From Hermatobates lingyangjiaoensis (taxonomy: Eukaryota; Arthropoda; Insecta; Hemiptera; Hermatobatidae): a DNA stretch of 64,000 nt. The position numbers and the translations under genes are program-made. This document shows, piece after piece, positions 35,295 to 47,580 of this stretch; the stretch's first letter is position 1, and each line of letters begins with the position of its first letter. The notes below the pieces were generated by a model that was not told the origin of the DNA, made no database searches, and worked only from the letters and a program-made list of their open reading frames with translations. The stretch covers positions 5,953,501 through 6,017,500 of the forward strand of contig JAPFBL010000255.1 of NCBI GenBank assembly GCA_026182355.1, read 5' to 3'.

Positions 35295-35826
35295 CAATCT
35301 TCTAATTAAGGACTTCCACTGGCAGGGAAGAGAATAAACCAGCTCGCCAAACTATTTAATCTCATAATCCATAATTTATTTTTTACATATACACTGGAAC
35401 TACACTAAACCATTAAAGAAAAACAATATTTTGTTTAATGGTGTAATGTAGCTTCAGTGTATATGTAAAAAAAAAATATGGATTATGAAAGTAAATAGTT
35501 TGGCGAGCTGGTATTCACTTCCCTGCCAGTGGGAGTCCTTACTTAGAAGATTGCAAAAGGTATCTAGAAAATACGAAAAAATAAAAATCGGCAAGCAATT
35601 TAATGAAATATGTTTGAAAGAAAAGGGCTCCCCAAGTATACAAAATATATGTATATATATCCACTTTAATTCCCATGGAATTGACTTTAATCACTGCTTC
35701 CGTGTCCAAGTCCTCATCAGAACCCTGAACCTTTCTACCGGAAATAACTTTAAAAGCTTCAGAAGCACACTTATATGTCTTCTTGGTGCTCGCTTCTCTC
35801 CACCTGACCTCAATCTATACCGTTAA
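35295..35826 (+). pseudogene. PLE ORF, internally deleted, copy C
   Basis: A 5' inverted repeat (about 35295-35400 against 35440-35555) precedes the ORF. From ATG 35478 it reads MDYESK, stop, FGELVFTSLP, which parallels SFGELVFNLP at 53465. After a frameshift it continues LRRLQKVSRKYEKIKI and QFNEICLKEKGSPSIQNI. A short TA-like stretch then joins directly to SHGIDFNHCFRVQVL and ICLLGARFSP, ending DLNLYR and TAA. Between these pieces the RT and most of the GIY-YIG domain are missing. It has the same architecture as copy A but a different C-terminal junction. Confidence 0.8.
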
Positions 35827-36047
35827 TTTTTTTAATTTCTACCATTATTATTTTCTGTTTTATCTTTTATTTAATTTTTAATAGTTTTTATCTCCTATTA
35901 TTTATTTTATTATTTTTTTTGTCTTTTTGTAATATTTCGTGTTATTTTCACTTTTTAATTTTTGTCTCTTATTGTTATTTCAGTATTTTAATCTTTATAT
36001 TATTTGTTTTTAATTTTATATTCATTTTATATATATTATATATAAAA

Positions 36048-36269
36048 AGATTTCACATAAACACGTGAAATAACAATCAATGATAAAACCACAATAACAA
36101 ATGGGAAAACAAGACTAAGATCTTTCAACCGTAACAAGCGGTCAAAAACCCAACTGAGGGTTTTTGACTGAGGGTCAGTTGAGTTTTTGACTCTGACAAA
36201 GACCGCTTGTTACGGTTGAAAGATCTTAGCCTTGTTTTCCCATTTCTTATTGTGGTTTGATCATTGATA
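36048..36269. mobile_element. Foldback repeat, copy 9
   Basis: AGATTTCACATAAACACGTG, AACAATCAATGATAAAACCA and AAGACTAAGATCTTTCAACC on the left, with the mirror on the right ending TTGTGGTTTGATCATTGATA. The right arm core is CTGACAA, one base from CTGACGA. The left arm has lost the core. Confidence 0.95.
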
Positions 36270-36474
36270 TATTACATATATGTATATATATATATATACT
36301 TTGTAGTACTCATTGTTTTAGTTTTATTATTTTTAGTTTTCTTTCTTAGTTAGTCACCGTTTTAGTTAGTTTGCTCTCTCTATTTTAGTTACTCATGCGT
36401 ACGGCAGGGCAGAGGGCAGGCGTGTTTGTCGCATTCGTCGGTTCGCTCAGTCAGCCGCGGCTGCCCGTGGAAAT

Positions 36475-36510
36475 GTTACCTGATGACGACGTCAGTCGAA
36501 ATATAGTAAT
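36475..36510 (+). ncRNA. Hammerhead-ribozyme-like motif, PLE copy C
   Basis: CTGATGA (36480-36486), then C, stem II GAC/GTC with loop GTCA (extendable to CGAC/GTCG if G36498 pairs), then GAAA (36498-36501), TAT and A36505. GTTAC (36475-36479) pairs with GTAAT (36506-36510) as a 5-bp stem I with one G-T. Cleavage is predicted after A36505. ATAT is self-complementary, as for a dimer-type stem III. Confidence 0.6.
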
Positions 36511-36547
36511 GAGTCTTGTAGGCCTTTATTTATGTTTTTCACTTTTG

Positions 36548-36549
36548 TA

Positions 36550-36583
<34 letters not shown>
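36548..36583. repeat. (TA)n shared by two opposed PLE 3' ends
   Basis: A TA tract with one C interruption. Copy C (plus) ends on its left and copy E (minus) ends on its right. Confidence 0.9.
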
Positions 36584-36599
36584 ACCGAATTAAAACGAA

Positions 36600-36954
36600 G
36601 GTAATACACAAATAGACACACGAATAACTCACTTCCATATTTCAACGATCACCGTAATCAGGAGGCGAAGAGTTTCGGAGGAAGGCAGTGTGGCAACTTA
36701 ACACGATTAACAACAGCATGACCGTTAGTCAGTACCTCCACTACAAACATCAAGTGAGAAGGGAGGGAAAGGAAATGAAGAGCCAAATGTAGAAGTAAAA
36801 AACGAATAAAATATAATAATTATTCAAATATAATAATATACTAACAAGACAAAAAATTAAAAAAGAGTTAAATAAAATAAAAATATAGACGATATATTTA
36901 AATTAATAATGAAAATGATGACAAAAAAAATAAATTAAAAAAAAATAATAATTA
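36600..36954 (-). mobile_element. PLE 3' end, copy E
   Basis: On the minus strand the sequence ends LNR and TAA (36952-36954). A 3' region follows that matches copy D: CATTTGGCTCTTCATTTCCT, CCCTCCCTTCTCAC, GAGGTACTGAC and CTCTTCGCCTCCTGATTACG. The hammerhead position (36640-36672) has CTGATTA and TGAAATATGG, so it is degenerate. A few codons of C-terminal ORF may extend to ~37015. Confidence 0.65.
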
Positions 36955-37086
36955 ACGGTTAAGACTAATACGACTTGCCTCACTTCGGATGACAAACTTC
37001 AACGCTGAATTTATTATACAGGCGTAACCACAATAAACATGGTGATTAAGAATAACTTGCAGAAGAAATCAACCCTCCAATGAACC

Positions 37087-37372
37087 AACGTCGTTTATGA
37101 GTTCAAATGCAAGATAGGGAACTGTGAGTCCCTACCATCTACGTATGTTGGCTCCACTACTACCACACTTTCACGACGACTCACCATGCATCTTGCAGTA
37201 GGAGTACCCAAAGATCATGCTTCAAACATACATGGAGTGAAATTAACAAGAGAAATGCTAACCAATACTTAAAAAAAATACTTCAACAGGAAAATTATCA
37301 CACTCGATTGTAAATCATAGAGGGAATTTATATTTTAGAGAAATGCCCATTAAGGCATATCCAGTGGGATTG
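37087..37372 (+). pseudogene. GIY-YIG endonuclease remnant of a second PLE subfamily
   Basis: From 37087 the frame reads NVVYEFKCKIGNCESLPSTY, then VGSTTTTLSRRLTMHLAVGV, then PKDHASNIHGVKLTREML to TAA at 37270-37272. This has the VY...C...C...YVGxTxxxLxRRxxxH pattern of the PLE endonuclease, including the arginine of the domain. Downstream, with another stop, LIIAEALL-like IIEGIYILEKCPL continues the domain. It differs clearly from copies A-F: it has SRRLTMHL where they have SLRMNGHR. It is a separate PLE lineage, broken by stops. Confidence 0.85.
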
Positions 37373-37530
37373 GTCTCTCTCTCTCTCTCTCTTTTCCCCT
37401 GATGACGGATTTGCTGAAAATTTCAGTTAGAAAGTGTGTTTATTCCTCTTCATTTTGAACTTCTCTATGTCTACATTGAATCGTCTTTCCGATTTTAGGG
37501 TGGATATATACATCTATAATCACTTAATAT
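37373..37530 (+). mobile_element. PLE subfamily-2 3' end with hammerhead-like core
   Basis: A (CT)n run at 37376-37391 is followed by CCCCTGATGACGGATTTGCT and GAAAATTTCAG. The next stretch (GTGTGTTTATTCC, CTTCATTTTGAAC) matches 26458-26520 in reverse. Stem I is not evident, so ribozyme activity is doubtful. Confidence 0.6.
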
Positions 37531-40500
37531 TCTTTGTCGTCATTAGCCTTCCGGGACCGTTTTTCAACTTTTCCATTATCACTTATATATATACTTCAAA
37601 GATAGAAAGAAACACGAATGAAAACTAGATACCAGAACTCACCTTCAATATGTCCTACCCTTTTAACGGTAGTCTTCAGGAAAGGAAGTATTACGGCAAG
37701 AAGAAGAAAGCCAACTTTATATATATAAACAGTATATTTATATGTTATACAGTAAATTATAACAAAAGCAACACAAAGGTAGACAGACATAACTAATTTC
37801 TATAATCATCATCATGAAGTGAAGTGTCTCGACTATAGATTTTATAGAAATATAGAAGTGAGTTAGGTCTATCTATGTGTTGCTTTCGCTAAAACTTTTA
37901 TCTAAAGTTCTATGGACAGTTTCATTTCATTTATACATGTATATAAATCATTAAAAGAATTCTTTAATAAATATTTTTGAATTTGTTTTTGTAGCACAAA
38001 AACCAAAAAGAAGAATTGAAAATATTTAAGAACTATTAGTAGTAACCAACTTCATACAGAAACGTTGATGCTTTTAAGAAAAAAAAATATTATTATCATT
38101 AATAATAATTTAATGTAGTGAAATATATGGTATACAAGAATGAGTTTAAAAAAATCAAAGCAAAATATTTTCATTTCATTAAAAAATGTATTAAACAACT
38201 TTATGCTTTCCTATTTTTTTCATTATGAAAATTAAAATGCTCATTGAAAATTTGTTGTTAGGATTGAAATAAATTATTAAATTGAACCTTGACAATATCA
38301 AAATAATAACCATCCTATTGGATATACTGAAATATTACAACTTTCTTTATTTACGGGATTGTAAATAATTTCATTTTTCTTGGATATATTTGAATATCTG
38401 CGGTATATCGTTATCTCTTTGCCATATTTAGATGTTAGAATCGTCAATAGGAGTTTGTTTGTTATTTCGAAATCCATTTGCTCTTGGCTAAATGATTCTA
38501 AAGTTTAGCAACTCGATTCAAGTTGTTATTTATGTATCCAATTATATTCCTAGGCCAACAAGGCTCAATTAAAATAAAACAGCCACAAAGGTGAAACTTC
38601 TAGAGAGCTGGGGGTCCATCCCTGTACAAGTATTGAATATTGACCCGAAATTCAAATTCAAACATTTTCTTAACCATACTCTGTACTCTATGGTGTCTGA
38701 TGCAATTATTTATGAAAATACTCAACATCATTACGGTATTACTGAAACTCTAAACAGTCAAGATAAGGCAACACTGCAAAGGCAACAGGCTAATTCAGTT
38801 CAAGAACTTTGGATGCATATATATTTTTCTTCCTTCTTTTTTTTTGATTTGGCTACTTTCCCTTGAAGTATTTTAATGTTATCAATTCAAAATTCATAAG
38901 TTCTGAGATCCTGAAAACCTTTTTAACTATCACCTCGAGTTTGTTTCTGTATATAATTAATTTAAAATACGATAATGTGTCTTTCCCAAAATGAATAATT
39001 TCATTTTATATTTTTTTGGAAACATTTTCTTTTAAATTATATGAAGGATTATGCATATTTGCAATTAGTTATGTTTAAATATAAATAATTCATGTTAACA
39101 ATTAATTATGTTTATATAAATAATTTATGCTAATTATTGATTCTAAGTATAATATAATATAATAATATAATATTATAATATAATATATATAATAATATAT
39201 AATATATATAATATATAATATATATATAATATATATAATATAATAATATATAATAAAACTCTTATTTTTAGTTTTGAAATTGAAATAAAGTTAAACAAAA
39301 ATTCAGTTGGGAAAAATACTTCTCCTTTTTAATGTAATATTATTTCTCAAATAAATCAAATTGTTTGATATTTTAATCATGCTGCTTACATATAGTAAAT
39401 TGAAAAAAAATAATTCTCCGTAATGAGTAAAGTGGAAAAAATTCAACTTGTTTTGTTATTATGTACTCGTACCTTTACCTTGATCGATCTTGCCCAAGAA
39501 TTATAGGGTTTATTTGTATTACACAGATATGACTAAAGTTCATTATGATGAATCAAGCACCAAGTGATGCGAATTGTATTGAGATTACATTTTCGGCTTC
39601 ACACACAAACTTACACTCATTCAGATATCAACCTAAAAAAACAAAAAAATTATGATGAAAATGAAAGGAATCATGATTAGATAACTTGGTTTGCTTACTA
39701 TAATATTTTCCCATTATATTGATTACATTATTTAAAATGGTTTGGGGCGAAGGAAGGAAAAGGTCGGAGAGAGAGAGAGAGTGAAAGTGTGAGGGAGGTG
39801 GTTGATATGGTCCAACAGGAAGACAGGACTACGCGAAGACGCTCCTAAATAAGCAGAACCACTTTTGTGTAACCTCCTTAACTTTGTGGAACCTGCTTAA
39901 CAACTCCCGGAGTGACATTATCCTACCCCAGCACTGCTTCGCAATCACCGTGCCCGCCGCACTCTTCACGTCTTCTCCACCAATTTTACATAAACACTAT
40001 CAAAACAACTACTCTACTTTGTAATAAATACAGATTTGTAGATGCAATTAATTTTCTTCCAAAAATTTAAACAATCTTCTAAGACTATATTTGATTTTAG
40101 CTCTTATATTTTTAAGATTAACACAAACAAGGTTGTTCCGAAATAATGGACAGTTAATCTTACATCTACTTACAAAGAAAACAAAAAGAAGGGAATAAAA
40201 ACTGATTTTCATGAATATAGAGGAGACCAAGCCACCTTTTGAACTTTCTTCAAACTATTCAACCAATATATTTTGGAGAATTTGATTGATTATCATAGGT
40301 TTGAACAACAATTCTCACCGTAGTTGATTTTGTGTTCACAATATCAGACGTTACTCTAAACACCAAAGCAAGTCAAGTTTTAACTTCTCTTGAAGTATGT
40401 GTATGCAGAAATCTTGCTGTAGTACAAGCAAACCTGCAATCAAAGGAATAACTTTAACATTAAGTACAAATTTTTTAACTGCCTTGCTTTAAATGGTATA

Positions 40501-41630
40501 TGTAATAAAACACTGTGTGTTTGTGTCGACATTTTTCATCTAGATTTTATTGATTAACACAATTAAACGAGAATATCTGAGAGTGTTTAGATATAAATAG
40601 CTGGTTTGTTGCAAAGAATGATGTTATACATTTTTTTTAATGGTCGATGCGTATAATACACACAATTTGATGACAATAATAATTATGGACTACTGTACGC
40701 TACACAGCGTAGTTTGGAGTTTCATTTCTTCATGCCTGCTTATACCATTCCCCGTTGACTAGTGGGTAAAGATTTCCAAAAATCAGATATGCTCATTTGA
40801 GAGACAGTAGGTAGGAACTATTATCCCTGAATCTCACTCAATCACTTCTATCGAACCATTGACTTCGGTTCAAATCAGCAACATTCCTTGCTCATTACAA
40901 ACTAAACATTCCTTGAAACATTTTAATTTTCGTCAAAGTATTCATTTTGTATAAAGTGTCCTCAACAAGAACTCAAATCGTTTAGTCATCTCAATGAACG
41001 TGATCATGCTGACGTAGTTTCACTCAATCCAGGCGTAACTTCTGTTTATTTTTTATTTAACCAAACTAATCGTATATTCTACAAAAGCATTTATTAAATG
41101 CATATGTCATCTAACGTTGAGTAACAAATGAAAGAAATACATAAACATCATTAATAATCTTAATATCATAATTAAATTGTCTGAAGTCCGTAAACATATT
41201 AAATCATCTGAAAATTTTTTGAAAGTCAACATTTATAATGATTCTACTCACAGACTATTCATGATTTAATTTAATATAACATCTATATTATGACGTAACT
41301 GTGGTAAAGATTACTTGCAGTGATTGAGAGCTGATTTCAACATTCAAATACAGGCGCAAGTCCTGTTATAAGTGGAAAATGTAAAAACGAAAACAAGTTT
41401 TGACAGTCGCAATGAAACTTAGTAGTAGTTTGTTTGCTATCCACAGAAACTAATCAAAAAGCTGCATACACTTCGTACTGTCATTGCGATTTCTATGTCT
41501 ATAGGCAAGAGAAATTTATGTTGCCAGTATAATCATATAGTATAATACAAAAATAATGCAAAATTATTCGGTAACATATTCCGATTAATAACCTTTTTAT
41601 TCATACAAATTGTTGCAGCTTTATAAAAAA
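37531..41630. other. No gene recognised
   Basis: AT-rich throughout. 39145-39257 is a degenerate TAATATA tandem array. 39740-39990 is GC-richer with GA repeats (39768-39780) and a CCGTGCCCGCCGCACTC stretch. An unassigned 91-codon frame lies at 38591-38866 (LESWGSIPVQVLNIDPKFKF), with no domain that I recognise. Confidence 0.45.
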
Positions 41631-42474
41631 TCTGGAGTGGCTTACACTCAACTATACTATAAGAAGACTTCTTTACAACTTACATTTCTTGTAAGTTAAT
41701 TGTAAGTTGTAACAACAGTATAGTACATGATCCAATAGTTCAGTATGAATATTCAGTTTTTATAGATTTATTGCTATTTGCATAATTGAAATTTCATGAT
41801 TTTTTTTACAAATTGCTAATTTTGTGTTCAATTTTTGGCTTATGTCATTGTTCTTTAATGAGCCATTCAAAGTCAAAAAATATTTTCTGAAAACCGAAAA
41901 TGTACTATGAAGCCCCTTTGTTTAATTTTGAAAAAAATTACCTCAACTCATCCCCCATATAATGTTCTATTTTTAAACTCAATTTCATTTTGTTCCGTTG
42001 AACTCTATAGCTTGTATCCTCTTCACAAGCTTTCAGATTGAATAGTAAGTCAAAACTTTACATTTTATTGAAGAAAAATATTTCCAGTTTTTTTTAAAAA
42101 TATCATGATTTTTTTCAGTAATTGCTATTGTTGCTTGTATGATGCCAAAATTTCGAAACTCTAGAGTCAGTAGTAAAAAAACATTTTGGTAAAAACAACT
42201 TTCCCATCATGCATAATTGTTCCTAAACAAAAGGGCACATCTACATGATAAGGCTCATTTTTGTGTAAAATATTTATTTGATCCATCAAAGTTGTAGACT
42301 GTAGGGTCCCCACAATCTTTTTGGATTATATATATATTTAATAATATATATACTCTCGACACTCGAAAAAACTATATAAAAAACTTTGGGGACCTCAAAA
42401 AATTTAAATACGTCAAAATCACGGGATCAAATTTTTCAGTGGCCACTAAACTTCTTTGAAGTTTAAAGTAAAAA
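41631..42474 (+). mobile_element. Repeat family R1, 845-base copy
   Basis: It begins TCTGGAGTGGCTTACACTCA and ends near ACTTCTTTGAAGTTTAAAGT, with the same internal order as 32067-33717: TTGAAATTTCATGATTTTTT, AATGAGCCATTCAAAGTCAA, TTTCTGAAAAC, GTAAAATAT and GATCCATCAAAG. It lacks the middle ~800 bases of the long copy. Confidence 0.75.
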
Positions 42475-43004
42475 CAATCTTTTATTTCGTGCAAAGACGA
42501 AGTTGATCAGTGTTGTATATATGCTGAAGCATTTCTTATATTATTTGTTATGTCATAATCATTAATGCTTATTAAGCGTTTTTATTAGATACTTAAAAAT
42601 ATATAATTTGTCTTATAATATATAATTATAATTTGTCTTAAAAAGCTATATAATTTATAATCATCAAAATAAATTTTGACAATTAGTATTGGTAGAAATT
42701 TGATTTAATGTGTACTCTTGAATAGGAAACTTTGTTACATTTGTGGTTATGATTAATTTCCGCGATTTAGCTGTATCTAAGAATTCTGCAAAGTGAGGAC
42801 TAAGATATGTTATCTATTTACTGAACTCTTTATAAACGGTGGTAATTTTTAAATTATACTGTAGATGGATATGTTTGTTAGGTATGAAATAAAATTCAGC
42901 ATAACTTAGTGAAACTGGCATTATAAGTTATATAATTTAGATTTAATGGTATAAATGAATAGAGGTGAATAAGTAGATGAGACTAGTAATTGTGTTTGTT
43001 GCAG

Positions 43005-43110
43005 CTGGTGGTTTGAGGAAGGCTTCCCTCGACCAGATAGTGATCGCTCTGGCTCCTCCACGCCGCACATGTCCCCCGCTCTACCGCCCTCAGCCTCTCG
43101 TTCCCCATAG
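43005..43110 (+). CDS. Candidate 106-base internal exon
   Basis: A GC-rich island in AT-rich surroundings, bounded by TGTGTTTGTTGCAG before 43005 and ATAG/GTAATTC at 43110-43111, both good splice signals. Two frames are informative. Frame 2 (from 43006) reads WWFEEGFPRPDSDRSGSSTP, then HMSPALPPSASRSP, and stops exactly at the exon end (TAG 43108-43110); it looks protein-like. Frame 3 (from 43007) is open across the exon: GGLRKASLDQIVIALAPPRR and TCPPLYRPQPLVPH. I do not recognise the protein. If real, flanking sequence is intronic and the strand of the host gene is plus. Confidence 0.45.
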
Positions 43111-46100
43111 GTAATTCATTACAACCTCATCGCTCACTAAAACCCTATACCTGTTTTGTACCAATCCATTCTCAAACAAAATACTCTCATTGCACAATTC
43201 TGCGGCTCAAATAGCATTTCCTGAAATTCAAAACAGTACATGTAGTAATTTGTCTTAGACACTATTTGCATTTCAGATGATATACTCCTTAATTAAAAAT
43301 ATTATAGTGAATGTAACATAAAATACAAGTTATATGTAACCTAACTTTTCTACGACATTTCTTAACAAAATACACATAATAACATAATATTAACAAAATT
43401 CTTAACCACATATTTTTCTTAACAAAAAAAAAAGTTTTCGAAGTGTTTATGTTAGCTTCTATGATATTCAATTTCTTAATATTTATAAAGATTATATTCT
43501 TCAAATTAGTGGGGTTTAGACGTGGATTTTTATTTCTCAAGTTTATTGTCTAATCTTAAATATATCTTTTATTACATATTTTTCAAAAATGTAACGGTCC
43601 TTATTAGAACAGAAGAACACATAGAAACAACACACAAATGACTTCAATATTTCGACCTCAAGGTGGAATATTGAATATAAGCACACTATAAAATTTTATA
43701 GAATACAAAACAGAAAATAATTATAGTGATCATATGTGGAACAGTAGGTTGTCACCAGGAGATAAAAGGACATGATGAAGAGAGAAATGTTCATTTGCTT
43801 AGTGCCCTTGTTTATTTGAATTTATCTTAAAAGTCATGATTTCACTTTAAAAAAATATTTAGTAAGGTTTCAATAAAATAAATTTGGTTCGTTTTATCTC
43901 TTTTTTTCAACATCCTTCTAACTCATGCCTTATCAAAAAATAAATAAGCCATTAGGCATTTACTTTAAAACACTTTGAATCTGTTTTCATATACCCGTAT
44001 TTTTATTTTTTCAATATTAATAAACAACTTTTATATATTTCAATTTTGAAGACAATCATCCGAAAATAAAATTTAATCAAGTTTTAAAATTTTATCATAC
44101 AAGCAATTGTATAATATAATCAGATGACTGATTATAAAATTGATAATTGCATTTATATATTTATTAAATTGTTTAAAGTTACTGATAATTACCATATATG
44201 GGTTGTTGATGATTTCAAATACCTAAAAACATTGTTGCATCAATATTGTAGAATCAAATAAAGGAATAAAAGAAAATCTATTTTTATCTGTGGATATTGT
44301 TCAATAATAGTGTTATGGATTTAGAAATTATTCACCAAGTGATTCAAAATATGACACTGAGTTTAAAATGTATTCTGAACACAGCTTGTTCTAAGACTAT
44401 ACTCGAGTAGACAAAGACATTTTTGTGATTCGCAAGCCTGTATTTGTCGACCAATGATCTACACTTTATTACGCCACATTTGCTTTTATAAAAGTTTTTT
44501 TTTTAAAATAACTTGGCAATTGATTAATAGCATTATTAATTATGGTCAGTAAATTTAACTCTATGCGAGAAAAGTATGAATTCAGTTTTCAGGGAAACAG
44601 AAAAGTTACACCCTTCTCATTTTGATAAAATTTATAATTTTTGGTATTCTTACGAAAACGAATGCTTCCCAGTGGTGATGATTTCCAGAAGAAATTACAG
44701 CATTTTTTTTTTCAAAAGGTACAAGTATTGATTATATTTTTAAAAATGAATAAACTTATTTCTATCATATTAAAATAAACCAATAAATTTGTGTACTAAC
44801 CTCTGTAGTACCAACAATATGAATGTAATTAATTTATTTTCTATAAAATTGATAATATGTTTATTTATAGCAAAAGTTGTTAAGGAAACTTTGTGTCCAC
44901 TATTAAAGCAAACGGTTGGTTCAACAATTTTAGTAAAAGAACCATGCTTTTCTATTCACTATTTTAACTCCACCTTTGGTCATTCAATCTGCTTTCTACC
45001 AACACTGTGATTCCCTTAGCGTTATTCTTACAAAATTAAAGATAATTCCCAGACATAGACTATAGTATTGTGAGTTCTGTCTATTTAGTCTTCGACATTT
45101 ACAATAAACGTGAAGAAATTATTATCAAATACGTTTTAATACGATTTTTAGTTTCTTACTCAGCTTGTGGTTATCATGTGTCACAGAACCGAATGCAACT
45201 CATATTTAACCTACAACAAAATACATGTAATTTGAAAATCTAAATCTGTATATCATATTTTGAACCAGTTTATCATTCAGATCATTAATAGCATACCATA
45301 ATAACATTTGATGAATAGATATACCGAAAGATGTAATTTAGGTAATCAATTTAACAGTTTCCAAGAAAAGTTTGAATTCAATTTTTGCTTAACACTTTCA
45401 CTTTCAGTTTTGTTATTTACCAATGACTAAATAATCACTTGCAAAAGAGTTCCTCTTATTAGGAACTAACTGGTGTACCAAGCATTACCTGAATAAAACA
45501 TATTTTTAATTCACGATTATCTAATGAAAAACTGTATTTCCATTAAATTCTACATCGAAATTGAGTGTTAAATCTCTCTTCCAACTACTACATAAATAAT
45601 AACGTTTGAATAAATATTTTTTTTAAACAATTAACAACATTTTTAACTTAACCAAGATTTAATTATGGGTTCGAATTAATTAATAGCATTACTTAATTAA
45701 TATTATTATGTACAATGACAGATGCTAATTAAATAAACAGCAAGGAGTTATTACAGAAAATTATAAATAAAATATAACTTTAATGCGAGACAAAACATCA
45801 TTCATCTGTTTTCTTTTTTAGTTATAGATGGAATCTTCTTAATTTATTTATGAAGGTTTCGAAGAAAGGATAAGTTCTTTGAAGTTTACTAAAAAAATGT
45901 TATTTATCCTTTTAATGGCATACTAGGTCTGCATATGTATTTAATTTTATCTAACAACACTGTGGCATCTTGTTTTCAATCTTCAATAATAGCCATTGTG
46001 ATCAAATAGCTATTAAACTTGTTTAATGCTTAATTACTTTTTAAAACTTTTTGGGTCTTCACCGGGCCCCTAAAAACGGTTCCAAGGGCATTAATATACA

Positions 46101-46375
46101 AGATTAAAAATAAGAACAATATATACTCATTTTCGATATTGAGATTTCAATTTGAATAATGTTTTTTCTCATAACTTACTAAAGACATTAGATTTTGTCT
46201 TTAACTGTCGTTTTTTTATTGCAATTTCAAGGTATAACTATTTTGAAACATTTTTACCTAGTTGTGGTAAAACATTGTCGTTTATCATAGTGGAACATTG
46301 ACTATGTTCCCAATGATAAGAAATTGCTCCGTCACCCTTGTAAACAATTAAAGTTAAAACTCAGAACACATAAAC
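43111..46375. other. No gene; contains a PLE 3'-end scrap at 43596-43680
   Basis: Mostly AT-rich. On the minus strand 43596-43680 has GAAATATTGAAGTCATTTGT and GTGTTGTTTC, matching the end of PLE copy F (53975-54025), without other PLE sequence. No coding region is supported in the rest. Confidence 0.5.
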
Positions 46376-47502
46376 CTGGAGTGGCCTACAATAAACTTTA
46401 CTAGAAGTAAACATAATATCAAACTGTTTGGGTATATAATATATAATGTCCTATTTAAAAATATTATAGGTGTGTAAAAGGAAGATGTTTATTGGTCTGT
46501 CATTCCTGGAGGGAATGGAGGTAATGATTGATCCACTTATGAATTTATACCCTTAATTTTGTATTCTGTAATATAATTTGTGATACCACAGTAGTAATAA
46601 ACTTTTGTAAAGTCAAAGTAAAGATTTCGTGTTACGAAATAATCACTTACAGGAGAACATGTCCAGTGGATTTGTTGTATTAGATGTCATTTATCAGACC
46701 TCCTTCTATACTGAAGATTTCAGTTAAAGTTTTCCCTTCAAAATATTCATATTTTGTCTAAAAAAATGTCAAAAACATGTAAGGAAAAATTTGGAGTGTC
46801 CTTCAGTGGACTTTATTATAAGTAAACATAATATTGAAGTTCTTGACAACTGATTGATTTTTTGTTTAAATATCGTAATGAATTAGAATATGCATTCTGG
46901 ACTTATAGATAGTCATTCAAATATTTCATTTGCTTTATTGTATTATATAAACATTTGGTCTGTTAGAACAATTTTTAAAACTGATTTTGTGTTACGAAAT
47001 AATCTCTTACAGGAATACATGGCTTTTTTCCTATTACCAGTGGATCTCTTAGATGGCCATCTGTGACACGACCATTACATGGCTAATGGATCCGTTACAT
47101 TTGATGTCGTTTATCTGACCTCCTTTTATATTGAACTCTTAAGCCAAAGTGTTTCTGTTAAGACCTCAAAAAATTCCTATTTTGTCTAAAATATGTCAGA
47201 AACATGGAATAAAATTATTTTCCCATCATGCATAATTGCACCCAAACAATAGGGCATAATTGCACCCAAACAATAGGGCAGATTTCCAGTACGAGGCCCA
47301 TTTTTTGGTAAAATATTAATTTGATGCATAAAAGATTGTAGACTCAAACAAACCACAAACTCTTGGATACACACCCACCCATAGACACAGACATCATCGA
47401 GAAAACGTCATAAAAGAACTTTGGGTATTCAAAACATGTAAATCATCAAAATCTCTAGATAAAATTTTTTGACGTTTATAATACATTACTTATAGTAAAG
47501 TG
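46376..47502 (+). mobile_element. Repeat family R1, rearranged copy
   Basis: It begins CTGGAGTGGCCTACAATAAA and ends ATTACTTATAGTAAAG. A second family start (TTTGGAGTGTCC) lies inside at 46791, so two copies may be nested or joined. A 24-base tandem duplication (GCATAATTGCACCCAAACAA) lies at 47229-47276. No protein domain. Confidence 0.7.
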
Positions 47503-47514
47503 ATAAGCATTACT

Positions 47515-47580
47515 ATTACTCACGTTCTATATTTGGTCACCACGCAGTCTTCAGGAGAATACTCTAACATCTGAAAAGTA
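47515..47580 (-). mobile_element. PLE 3'-end scrap with degenerate hammerhead
   Basis: The minus strand has CTCCTGAAGACTGCGTGGTG, ACCAAATATAGAACGTGAG, in the same order as other PLE 3' ends, with CAAA for GAAA. It is followed by a TATATAAT tract. Confidence 0.5.

Larger units (their letters stand above)
35827..36545 (+). mobile_element. PLE 3' region, copy C, interrupted by a foldback repeat
   Basis: T-rich sequence follows the stop, then the nested foldback copy 9 (36048-36269), then a GC-richer stretch (36395-36475, GCTCAGTCAGCCGCGGCTGC) and a hammerhead-like core. It ends in the TA tract at 36548-36583. Confidence 0.7.
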
